From Ruminococcus sp. (GTDB taxonomy: Bacteria; Bacillota; Clostridia; Oscillospirales; Acutalibacteraceae): a stretch of 64,000 bases of DNA. The notes under the pieces are model-generated. The model ran no database searches. It was not told the DNA's origin and worked only from the letters and a program-made list of their open reading frames with translations. The stretch is taken from the NCBI GenBank assembly GCA_017404665.1, contig JAFRBX010000070.1:21189-85188 (forward strand). Reading direction: 5' to 3'. Of the stretch, positions 16,904-24,330 are shown piece after piece. The position numbers and the translations under genes were made by a program. The stretch's first letter is position 1; every line of letters begins with the position of its first letter.

Positions 16904-17815
16904 ATGAAAATTCTGATCACAGGCGGTACGACCTTCGTCAGCAAATTTGCGGCGGAGTATTATGTAAAACAAGGCAATGAGGTGTTTGTTCTCAACCGCG
17001 GCAGCAGGGAACAGGTGAAAGGCGTTTCACCTATCGTGGCTGACCGATTGCAGCTGGGTAATAGGTTGAAAGGAGAGCATTTTGACCTGATCCTTGATAT
17101 CACCGCTTATACACAGGAGCATATCCGAGCGCTTCTCGACTCGGGCGTGACCTTTGACGACTACATCTTCATCAGCTCCAGCGCCGTCTACCCCGAGACG
17201 AATCCGCAGCCCTTTACAGAGGAACAGATTTGCGGGTATAACGCTGTGTGGGGTGACTATGGGATGAACAAGCTCAAAGCGGAACGATATTTACAGGCAC
17301 GTGTACCGAACGCCTATATACTGCGGCCTCCGTATTTTTACGGTATTTATGAGAATTTGTACCGCGAAGCGTTCGTCTTTGACTGCGCTATGCGGGACAG
17401 AGCATTTTATCTGCCGCAAAACGGCGGCATGAAGCTGCAGTTCTTCCACGTCCGTGATCTGTGCCGTTTTATTGATGCTTTGCTCGACAAGTATCCCGAT
17501 CAGCGCGTCTTCAACGTCGGCAATAAAGAATCCGTAACCGTCAAAGAATGGGTCGAGCTGTGTTACCGCGCGGCAGGCAAAAGCGCACGATTTGTCAATG
17601 TCGATAAAAACGTTCCTCAAAGGGATTATTTCTGCTTCTATGATAATGAGTATGTGCTCGACGTCACCAAACAGTCGGCGCTGATGCCTGACGCCTTGTC
17701 ATTGGAGCAAGGTCTGCAAGAAGAATTCTTGTGGTACAAAGATAATCTCGACAGCATTTATAACCGCAAACCTTATATGGAATACATTGATCAGCATTTG
17801 GTGAAGCAATCATGA
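16904..17815 (+). CDS. NAD-dependent epimerase/reductase-like protein
   Basis: A 303-residue extended short-chain dehydrogenase. It has the N-terminal MKILITGGTTFVS, a variant of the NAD-binding GG-x-G-F-(I/V)-G motif, then FISSSAVY and a Y-x-x-x-K pair (Y-G-M-N-K) typical of the catalytic Tyr and Lys. Its form is close to the CSP41/mRNA-binding-like epimerase group. The substrate is unknown. RBS AAGGAG precedes the start, and the stop overlaps the next gene's ATG (ATGA), so the two are probably co-translated. Confidence 0.75.
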   Translation: MKILITGGTTFVSKFAAEYYVKQGNEVFVLNRGSREQVKGVSPIVADRLQLGNRLKGEHFDLILDITAYTQEHIRALLDSGVTFDDYIFISSSAVYPETNPQPFTEEQICGYNAVWGDYGMNKLKAERYLQARVPNAYILRPPYFYGIYENLYREAFVFDCAMRDRAFYLPQNGGMKLQFFHVRDLCRFIDALLDKYPDQRVFNVGNKESVTVKEWVELCYRAAGKSARFVNVDKNVPQRDYFCFYDNEYVLDVTKQSALMPDALSLEQGLQEEFLWYKDNLDSIYNRKPYMEYIDQHLVKQS

Positions 17816-18249
17816 TAATCAGAGAAATCAAAGAAACAGAATTAAGCAAGCTGCTCGCATTGTATACCCACCTGCATGAATCGGGTGTTCCCGAAGAGAG
17901 CGAGCTTTTGCGTCGAACATGGGAAATGATTTGCCGTGACCAGAACCATCATATCATCGTCTGTGAGGAGGACGGAAAGCTCGTTTCCTCCTGCGTGTGT
18001 GTGATCATCCCGAACCTGACGCGACATATCCGGCCGTACGCCTTGATCGAAAATGTGGTGACGCATGCAGGTTTCAGGGGAAAGGGTTACGCAACCGCCT
18101 GTCTGAACCGGGCAAAAGAGCTGGCGATCCAAGCCAACTGTTATAAAATGATGCTGCTCACCGGCTCAAAAAGTGACAGTACCCTGAGCTTTTACGAAAA
18201 AGCGGGATATAACTGTACGGACAAAACGGCGTTTGTGCAGTGGTTATGA
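17812..18249 (+). CDS. GNAT family N-acetyltransferase
   Basis: A 145-residue protein with the GNAT core: a VSSCVCVIIPN strand, then IENVVTHAGFRGKGYATACLNRA, where the R-G-K-G-Y-A pattern binds the acetyl-CoA pyrophosphate, and a C-terminal SKSDSTLSFYEKAGY. It transfers an acetyl group to an unknown amine. It overlaps the epimerase-like gene by 4 bp. Confidence 0.88.
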   Translation: MIIREIKETELSKLLALYTHLHESGVPEESELLRRTWEMICRDQNHHIIVCEEDGKLVSSCVCVIIPNLTRHIRPYALIENVVTHAGFRGKGYATACLNRAKELAIQANCYKMMLLTGSKSDSTLSFYEKAGYNCTDKTAFVQWL

Positions 18250-18266
18250 TGAATAGCGAACAAAGG

Positions 18267-18316
18267 CAATGCCATTCTAAGGGAGTTAAATGCTTCCGAA
18301 GAGTGGCATTTTTCAT
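18267..18316 (+). terminator. Terminator after the GNAT gene
   Basis: AATGCCATTCT pairs with AGAGTGGCATT with one mismatch, and TTTTTCATTTTT follows. The long loop may fold further. Confidence 0.7.
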
Positions 18317-18362
18317 TTTTAGAAAAATCAATGCAATTTTGAACAGTTTGTGAATTATTGAA

Positions 18363-18398
18363 TTTGACCTTGACTTTCTTTGACTAATAGTATACAAT
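18363..18398 (+). promoter_or_regulatory. ctsR promoter overlapped by CtsR-type operator
   Basis: TTGACT (18370-18375), 17-bp spacer, TACAAT (18393-18398). Over the -35 region the minus strand of 18363-18385 reads AGTCAAA-gaA-AGTCAAG-GTCAAA, close to the known CtsR heptad repeat (A/G-GTCAAA-NAN-A/G-GTCAAA). A further AGTCAAGGTCA lies at 18401-18411. This fits CtsR autorepression. Confidence 0.8.
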
Positions 18399-18434
18399 AT
18401 AGTCAAGGTCAGAAAAGGACAAACAACACAAAAG

Positions 18435-18532
18435 GTCATTGCGAAGCGTCGTGAGACGCTGTGGCAATCTCAATTGATTTGGGATCGTTATCATGAGGAC
18501 ATTTGTCCGCGGCAATCTCAACCGATTGAGAA
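18435..18532. repeat. Family A repeat with adjoining second partial copy
   Basis: GTCATTGCGAAGC, then GTCGTGAGAC, then GCTGTGGCAATCTCAA, followed at ~18492-18527 by another half copy ending GGCAATCTCAACCGATTGAG. It lies in the ctsR leader, between promoter and gene. Confidence 0.8.
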
Positions 18533-18566
18533 TAAACGGCACGCGTGCCGAAAAGAGGGATCGAAA

Positions 18567-19022
18567 ATGCGTATGAGCGATATGGTCGCCCGGTATATAT
18601 TAGATATGCTGGACGAACAGGGCGGCGCTGCAGAGATACGCCGCAATGAGCTGGCGACCGCTTTGGGGTGTGTCCCCAGCCAGATCAACTATGTAATCAC
18701 CTCGCGCTTTACGCCCGAGCAGGGCTATCTCGTGGAGTCCCGCCGCGGCGGCGGGGGATATATCCGCATTACCCGCATCAACACGACGCGCGGCGTCGCG
18801 ATCATGCACATCGTCAATGCGATCGGCAGCTCGCTGGACAAGGCGACAGCCGAGGTGATGCTGGACAATATGCTGTCGCGCGGGATCATCGATGTGAGCA
18901 CTGCAAAGCTGATGGCGGCGGCAATGGGCGAGAGATCGTATCTCGGCATTCCGCAGCAGTACCGTGATGCGATCCGTGCGACGGTTTTCAAAAATATGCT
19001 GCTCACATTGTTAGACACGTAA
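18567..19022 (+). CDS. ctsR: Heat-shock repressor CtsR
   Basis: A 151-residue DNA-binding repressor of class III heat-shock genes. It starts MRMSDMVARYILDMLDE, has a winged helix-turn-helix with GCVPSQINYVITSRF, and the conserved wing tip RRGGGGYIRI that contacts the CtsR box. The C-terminal half is the dimerisation region. ATG 18567 is preferred for its length and an AGAGGG ribosome binding site; an earlier in-frame start at 18474 would add residues encoded by repeat DNA. It precedes mcsA, mcsB and clpC, as in other Firmicutes, and likely represses its own promoter at 18363-18398. Confidence 0.95.
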   Translation: MRMSDMVARYILDMLDEQGGAAEIRRNELATALGCVPSQINYVITSRFTPEQGYLVESRRGGGGYIRITRINTTRGVAIMHIVNAIGSSLDKATAEVMLDNMLSRGIIDVSTAKLMAAAMGERSYLGIPQQYRDAIRATVFKNMLLTLLDT

Positions 19023-19031
19023 TATAAAATA

Positions 19032-19132
19032 GTCATTGCGAAGCCCCAAAGGGGCTGTGGCAATCCCCTTGTCGGAGAGGTGCTTCTCCTCTTGTGGGAT
19101 TCCCACGGTCGCTTATGCTCCCTCGGAATGAC
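19032..19132. repeat. Family A repeat, long form with inverted ends
   Basis: About 101 bp between ctsR and mcsA. It begins GTCATTGCGAAGCCCC and ends CTCCCTCGGAATGAC, so the ends are inverted copies with one mismatch over ten bases. The inner part holds the usual GGGGCTGTGGCAATC arm. MITE-like in layout. Confidence 0.8.
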
Positions 19133-19158
19133 AGCGATCTGTAAAAGGAGGAAGATTT

Positions 19159-19662
19159 ATGTTATGTCAACACTGCAAAAAGAATGAGGCGACCACGGTT
19201 GTCAAAACTATGATTAACGGAAAATACACTGAGTACCGGTTGTGCTCTGACTGTGCGCACGAGCTGGGTTACGATTCGATGTTTCCCGATTTTGCCGCTG
19301 ACTTCGGCGGGCTGCTGTCGAGCTTTTTCTCAAACGCCCTGCCCGCTGTTTCCGGCGCGACGCACTGCAAAAGCTGCGGCAGCACCCTGAACGATATCAA
19401 GCGCACCGGCAAGGTCGGCTGCGCGGATTGCTACGACACATTTTTCAGTGAGCTGCTGCCCACCATCCGCAGCGTCCACGGCAACACCGAGCATAAGGGA
19501 AAGTGCCCCGATGCTGTCGAGTACGCCGTCAGCGAAGAGCAGACAGAGGAAAAGTCCGATAAGATCGCACAGCTCAAAGCACAGCTGAAAAAAGCGATCG
19601 AAAGCGAGAACTTTGAACGCGCGGCTCAGCTGCGCGACGAGATCAAGGGATTGGAGGGATAA
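19159..19662 (+). CDS. mcsA: McsA, activator of the McsB arginine kinase
   Basis: A 167-residue protein with paired zinc-binding CxxC motifs (CQHCKK, CSDC, CKSCGS, CADC) and a C-terminal UVR motif (AIESENFERAAQLRDEIKGL). McsA activates McsB and modulates CtsR during stress in the cytoplasm. An AAAGGAGGAAG ribosome binding site precedes the start. It ends 2 bp before mcsB. Confidence 0.93.
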   Translation: MLCQHCKKNEATTVVKTMINGKYTEYRLCSDCAHELGYDSMFPDFAADFGGLLSSFFSNALPAVSGATHCKSCGSTLNDIKRTGKVGCADCYDTFFSELLPTIRSVHGNTEHKGKCPDAVEYAVSEEQTEEKSDKIAQLKAQLKKAIESENFERAAQLRDEIKGLEG

Positions 19663-19664
19663 GC

Positions 19665-20642
19665 ATGAGTGAAGCAGTTGTTTCGACAAGGATCCGTTTG
19701 GCGCGCAATCTGAAGGAATATTCGTTCCCGGTCAGATTGTCCGCCGATCAAGCGCGTGAGATCGTCGATAAGGTCGGTCAGGCGCTGCGGGACTGCGGGA
19801 TCAAATTCCATCGCATCGATCTCGGCGCCATCCCCGATACCATCCGCGTTTCGATGATCGAGCGCCATCTGGTCAGTCCTGACTTTATCAACGAGCAGGA
19901 TGGCAGAGCGGTGTTTCTCAGCGACGACAACACGGCATCCATTATGGTCAACGAAGAGGATCATATCCGACTGCAAGTCATTCTTGACGGATTCGAACTC
20001 ACCAAGGCTTTCACGATGGCGGATCAATTGGATAATATTCTTTCAAAGAAATTAAATTTTGCGTTTCATGAACGGCTCGGCTATCTGACGCAGTGTCCGA
20101 CCAACCTCGGAACCGGTATGCGTGCGTCGGTGATGCTCCATCTGCCCGCTCTGCAGATGAGCGACGCTGTGAACCGCATCGGCGCGAACCTCAGCAAGCT
20201 GGGACTCACGATGCGCGGACTGTACGGTGAGAGCTCTAAGCCCGCGGGAGCGTTCTTCCAGCTTTCTAACCAGGTGACGCTGGGTATTTCCGAAAAGGCG
20301 GCGATCGATAACCTGCAGAACATCACAACACAGTTGATCGCGCAGGAGATGCGCGCGCGGGAGAATCTGCTGAATAAGATCGAGATTCAGGATCAGATCC
20401 ATCGTGCGCTGGGTGTGCTGAAAACTGCCAGATTAATGGATCACAGCGAAGCAATGCGGCTGCTCTCGCTGGTAAGACTGGGCGTCAGCGCCAAGCTGTT
20501 TGAGACCTTGTCCACGGACAGCATAGATAAACTCACGGTCGAGATTCAACCGGCGTCGATCATGACGCGATTCGGCGACGATATGAGCCCCCGCGATCGG
20601 GATATCAAACGCGCAAGTATATTACGCGAAAGGTTCGCGTAA
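19665..20642 (+). CDS. mcsB: Protein-arginine kinase McsB
   Basis: A 325-residue kinase of the ATP:guanido phosphotransferase family. It opens with STRIRLARNLKEYSFPV and continues with NEEDHIRLQ and the late active-site stretch RASVMLHLPAL. McsB phosphorylates arginines on CtsR and on damaged proteins, marking them for ClpC. It is slightly shorter than the ~360-residue family norm. Located directly after mcsA, separated from clpC by a repeat-bearing gap. Confidence 0.94.
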   Translation: MSEAVVSTRIRLARNLKEYSFPVRLSADQAREIVDKVGQALRDCGIKFHRIDLGAIPDTIRVSMIERHLVSPDFINEQDGRAVFLSDDNTASIMVNEEDHIRLQVILDGFELTKAFTMADQLDNILSKKLNFAFHERLGYLTQCPTNLGTGMRASVMLHLPALQMSDAVNRIGANLSKLGLTMRGLYGESSKPAGAFFQLSNQVTLGISEKAAIDNLQNITTQLIAQEMRARENLLNKIEIQDQIHRALGVLKTARLMDHSEAMRLLSLVRLGVSAKLFETLSTDSIDKLTVEIQPASIMTRFGDDMSPRDRDIKRASILRERFA

Positions 20643-20643
20643 T

Positions 20644-20790
20644 AGTGATCAGTGGTCAGTGACCGGTGATTAGATGAATGTAATGAAAACGATTCTCTTT
20701 TTGTTTCGTTATTTGATGCTTGCAGCTTGATGTCATCAGATAACTAATAAATGATAACAACTGACCGCTGACTACTGATCACCGGTCACT
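20644..20790. repeat. Family C inverted-repeat element before clpC
   Basis: AGTGACCGGTGATTAG at 20658-20673 is inverted as CTGATCACCGGTCACT at 20775-20790, and both arms carry further GTCAGTG/CAGTGGTCAG copies. About 100 bp of AT-rich DNA lies between the arms. A related run of GTGGTTAGTGACCAGTGG occurs at 27384-27425. Confidence 0.75.
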
Positions 20791-20807
20791 AAGAGGAGGT
20801 ATATGAT

Positions 20808-23291
20808 ATGAAATATACATTCAAAGGCTTTACGGAAAAGGCAAACACTGCGCTGAATCTGGCGATCGAAAGCGCTGTCATGCTGGGCAACAACTACATC
20901 GGCACCGAACACATCCTTTTGGGACTGTGCAGGGAAGAAAGCGGTATCGCGTATACCGCGCTCCGCGACAGCGGCGTTACCGCCGATAAGCTCGAGGAAA
21001 TGATGGAAAACGACGGCAGCATCGTTTCTCTTACACCCGATGATTTTACCCCGCGTACCAAACGTGTGATACAGACCGCTATGGCGTACTCCGCCCGCAG
21101 CGGTTCCGGCTACGTCGGTACAGAGCATCTTTTGCTTGCGCTCCTTTCCGACTCCGATAGCTACGCGATCCGTTTCCTGTCTGCTCTGGGCGTGACGCCT
21201 CAGGCACTGGCGGACCGTATGATTTCGAATTTGAATTCGAACATGAACGCAGGCATCAACCCGAATTTTGATAACGACGAGGAAAAGCCGATGGGCTTCA
21301 CTCCCTCTCATTCGCGCAGCGCTCAGAATGCCGACAGCATCAGCAAGACGCTGGACAGCTTTTCCCGCGATCTGACAAAGGCTGCGAAAAACGGCGAGAT
21401 CGATCCCGTGATCGGCAGGGAAGAGGAGATCAAACGCATCATCCAGATCCTCTCCCGCCGTACCAAAAACAATCCCTGCCTGATCGGCGAGCCCGGCGTC
21501 GGCAAGACCGCTATCGCTGAGGGCTTGGCGCTGAAGATCGCGAACGGCGAGGCGCCGGAGCATCTGCGCGATAAGCGAATCGTCGCGCTCGACCTCAACG
21601 GAATGGTGGCTGGGACAAAATACCGCGGCGAGTTTGAGGAGAGGATCAAAAACGCCATCGACGAGGTGAAGAAATCCAAGAATATCATCCTCTTTATCGA
21701 TGAGCTGCATACGATCATCGGCGCGGGCGCTTCCGAGGGCAGCGGCGACGCGGCAAATATCCTCAAGCCGGCTTTGGCGAGGGGAGAGTTTCAGGTCATC
21801 GGCGCGACTACACTTGACGAGTACCGCAAGTACATCGAAAAAGACGACGCGCTCGAGCGCCGTTTCCAGCCCGTTACGGTCGGAGAGCCGAACGAGGAGG
21901 ACGCGATCGCGATCCTCAAGGGTCTGCGCGACCGCTACGAGGCGCACCATAAGGTGAAGATCACCGATGCGGCAATCGAAGCCGCGGTCAGGCTCAGCTC
22001 CCGCTATATCACCGACCGTTTCCTGCCCGACAAGGCGATCGATCTGATCGACGAGGCGGCTTCCAAGGTGCGCTTGAGCGCCCTGACCTATCCGAATGAG
22101 ATCAAGGATCTGGAGGAGGAGCTGGAAAAGCTCGAGGGAGAAAAGAACGCCGCGATCAACGAACAGGACTTTGAACGCGCCGCTCAGCTGCGCGACGAGC
22201 AGAAGCATATCACCGATCAGCTGGAAAAGGCGAAGAAGGGCTGGAAGGAAAATACCAAGGAGACCGATCACGAGGTAGGCGCAGAGGATATCGCCGCCAT
22301 CGTATCATCGTGGACAAAGATCCCGGTCGTCGAGCTGACCCGTGAGGAGAGCGACCGTCTGCTCAATATGGAAAAGATCCTGCACGAGCGCGTCGTCGGA
22401 CAGGATGAAGCGGTCAAAGCCGTCTCGAAAGCGATCCGCCGCGGCAGGGTCGGCATCAAGGATCCCAAGCGTCCCACCGGCTCCTTCATCTTCCTCGGAC
22501 CCACCGGTGTCGGCAAGACCGAGCTGTGCAAGGCGCTGGCGCAGGCGATGTTCGGCGACGAGAACGCGATGCTGCGTTTCGATATGAGCGAATATATGGA
22601 GAAGCACACCGTATCCCGTCTGGTCGGATCGCCTCCCGGCTATGTCGGCTATGAGGAGGGCGGTCAGCTGACCGAGGGCGTTCGCCGCAAGCCGTATTCC
22701 GTGGTGCTGTTTGACGAGATCGAAAAGGCGCATCCCGACGTCTTCAACATGCTGCTCCAGATTTTAGAGGACGGTCGTCTGACCGACAGTCAGGGCAGAA
22801 CGGTGGATTTCAGGAACACCATTATCATCATGACCTCTAACATCGGCGCACGCAAGATCACCGAGCGTCAGACCTCGCTTGGCTTTACAAGCGGCTCCGA
22901 CAGTGATAACGGCAACATCCGTGAAACGGTGATGGGTGAGCTCAAGCAGGTGTTCCGTCCCGAATTTCTGAATCGTGTGGACGATATCATCGTCTTTTCA
23001 AAGCTCAGCAAGGATGAGATCAAGGAAATCGCCGGAAAGATGCTCGAAACCCTAAAAAAGCGTCTGACAGAGCTCGGCGTAAAGGTAACCTTTACCGACA
23101 AAGCGATTGAGAAGATCGCCGACGAGGGCTTTGACGAGGTCTATGGCGCGCGTCCGCTGCGCCGTGCGATCACGACCCACATCGAGGATAAGCTCAGTGA
23201 GCAGATGCTCGAACCTGATTTTGACGGTTCGAAGCCCATCGTCTGTGACTTTGACGGTGAGAAGTTTACATTTAATTCTGTTGAGGAATAA
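20808..23291 (+). CDS. clpC: ATP-dependent Clp protease ATPase subunit ClpC
   Basis: An 827-residue AAA+ unfoldase. Residues ~1-145 form the Clp N-domain, which contacts McsB-marked substrates. The first AAA domain has Walker A GEPGVGKT and Walker B ILFIDELHT. The middle domain includes a UVR-like AAINEQDFERAAQLRDEQK. The second AAA domain has GPTGVGKTELCKALA and VVLFDEIEKAHPDVFN. It feeds unfolded proteins to ClpP, which is not in the window. The start follows AGAGGAGGT. A family C repeat lies just upstream, so clpC may use mcsB read-through or its own unseen promoter. Confidence 0.97.
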   Translation: MKYTFKGFTEKANTALNLAIESAVMLGNNYIGTEHILLGLCREESGIAYTALRDSGVTADKLEEMMENDGSIVSLTPDDFTPRTKRVIQTAMAYSARSGSGYVGTEHLLLALLSDSDSYAIRFLSALGVTPQALADRMISNLNSNMNAGINPNFDNDEEKPMGFTPSHSRSAQNADSISKTLDSFSRDLTKAAKNGEIDPVIGREEEIKRIIQILSRRTKNNPCLIGEPGVGKTAIAEGLALKIANGEAPEHLRDKRIVALDLNGMVAGTKYRGEFEERIKNAIDEVKKSKNIILFIDELHTIIGAGASEGSGDAANILKPALARGEFQVIGATTLDEYRKYIEKDDALERRFQPVTVGEPNEEDAIAILKGLRDRYEAHHKVKITDAAIEAAVRLSSRYITDRFLPDKAIDLIDEAASKVRLSALTYPNEIKDLEEELEKLEGEKNAAINEQDFERAAQLRDEQKHITDQLEKAKKGWKENTKETDHEVGAEDIAAIVSSWTKIPVVELTREESDRLLNMEKILHERVVGQDEAVKAVSKAIRRGRVGIKDPKRPTGSFIFLGPTGVGKTELCKALAQAMFGDENAMLRFDMSEYMEKHTVSRLVGSPPGYVGYEEGGQLTEGVRRKPYSVVLFDEIEKAHPDVFNMLLQILEDGRLTDSQGRTVDFRNTIIIMTSNIGARKITERQTSLGFTSGSDSDNGNIRETVMGELKQVFRPEFLNRVDDIIVFSKLSKDEIKEIAGKMLETLKKRLTELGVKVTFTDKAIEKIADEGFDEVYGARPLRRAITTHIEDKLSEQMLEPDFDGSKPIVCDFDGEKFTFNSVEE

Positions 23292-23347
23292 AAACGCATT
23301 GAATAAGATGCACTTGTTTTTTGAAATGATATGTAAGTGAGAATCTG

Positions 23348-23576
23348 TCGTTTTCCACCGCCCCCCTCTGACGAGGGGGTTGGGGGAGAGATAACGATGC
23401 GTTACAGTAGTGTCGGAACGCCTGACTCAATACCGTATTCAATAATACTTTTGCGGCGGCTTGAGTCAAAATGCGGTTCATAACGGTATCGCCGCGTTAT
23501 CTCTCCCCCGCGAACATAACAGCATTCACTTCCTGAGAGTCTACTCGCTTGCCCCCTCGTCAGAGGGGGCTGTTTT
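23348..23576. repeat. Inverted-repeat element after clpC (family B)
   Basis: Left arm CCCCCTCTGACGAGGGGG followed by GGGGGAGAGATAACG; right arm CGTTATCTCTCCCCC and, further out, GCCCCCTCGTCAGAGGGGGC. About 230 bp in total with no supported gene inside. The outer arms are themselves hairpins and could stop transcription from either side. Confidence 0.75.
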
Positions 23577-23666
23577 CGTTGCAATTACGAATCAAATCGA
23601 AAACCTCCGTATATTTCCTCGATCCATACGCATACTATCACTACCAAATCAAACGGAGGTAATGAT

Positions 23667-23840
23667 ATGACCGACAAAGAGTTGCTCTATATCGAGGACG
23701 CCCTCGGACATGAGCAGTATTTTCAGCAGAAATGCCAAGAGACCGCGCAGAGCCTTACAGACCCTGAGCTCAAGACCTGCGTTGAAAATCTCACCACCCG
23801 CCATTCTCAGATCTTCAACCGCTTCTATTCGCTGCTGTAA
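23667..23840 (+). CDS. Small protein paired with a spore-coat-like protein
   Basis: A 57-residue protein starting MTDKELLYIEDALGHEQYF and ending in FNRFYSLL. It reads as a short helical hairpin with regular hydrophobic spacing, two Cys and several His. It is preceded by ACGGAGGT and followed after 9 bp by the coat-like gene. I recall similar pairs in Ruminococcus-like genomes but cannot name a family. A role in the spore coat is inferred from the neighbour only. Confidence 0.75.
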   Translation: MTDKELLYIEDALGHEQYFQQKCQETAQSLTDPELKTCVENLTTRHSQIFNRFYSLL

Positions 23841-23849
23841 GGAGGAAAC

Positions 23850-24101
23850 ATGATGGATGATAAGAACCTGATGCAAAACCTGCTGCTGCTCGAAAAGGGC
23901 TGCTGCGACCTGTATCTGCACGGCGCGGTAGAGTCCGCTACCAAAAATGTACTGGGTGCGTTCAACTCCGCGCTGGACGATTCCCTGTCTATGCAGGACG
24001 AGATCTATTCCAAGATGTCCCAGAAGGGCTGGTACACCAACCAGAACGTCGACCAGACAAAGATCGACCAGCTGCGGCAGAAGTTTTCTTCGGCGCAGTG
24101 A
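23850..24101 (+). CDS. CotF-like spore coat protein
   Basis: An 83-residue protein, M-M-D-D-K-N-L-M-Q-N-L-L-L, containing HGAVESATKNVLGAFNSAL and D-E-I-Y-S-K-M-S-Q-K-G-W-Y. This pattern is that of CotF-type coat proteins: a ferritin-like helical hairpin with the closing K-G-W-Y. GGAGG at 23841-23845 is close to ATG 23850 and better spaced for ATG 23853, so the protein may start one residue later. Expected in the outer layers of the endospore. Confidence 0.8.
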   Translation: MMDDKNLMQNLLLLEKGCCDLYLHGAVESATKNVLGAFNSALDDSLSMQDEIYSKMSQKGWYTNQNVDQTKIDQLRQKFSSAQ

Positions 24102-24111
24102 TCCGTTAAGC

Positions 24112-24152
24112 TGTCATTGCGAGTTTCCTTCGGGAACTGCGTCAATTTACTG
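24112..24152. repeat. Degenerate family A repeat
   Basis: GTCATTGCGAGTTTCC, a short loop, then GGGAACTGCGTCAATT. It keeps the outer arms but the core is changed. Confidence 0.55.
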
Positions 24153-24180
24153 AGAATTTGGTATACCGGTGACAAAACCA

Positions 24181-24215
24181 GCGGCTGTCTCAATAGGGAC
24201 AGCCGCGCTTTTGTT
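24181..24215 (+). terminator. Terminator of the coat-like gene pair
   Basis: GCGGCTGTC pairs perfectly with GACAGCCGC across an 8-base loop, followed by GCTTTTGTT. Confidence 0.8.
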
Positions 24216-24330
24216 ATCGCCCTCTGTTGTCTTTCTGATGATCACCTGTAAATGAAAGGTTTGACATTTCATTGTTAAAATGGTATTGTTATCACACAAA
24301 TATACCGTTTTTTCAGCAGGAGAGATGATA

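Noticed and set aside
18474-18566. Longer N-terminal extension of CtsR
   Set aside because: The extension is translated from a family A repeat and has no CtsR similarity; ATG 18567 gives the usual CtsR length.
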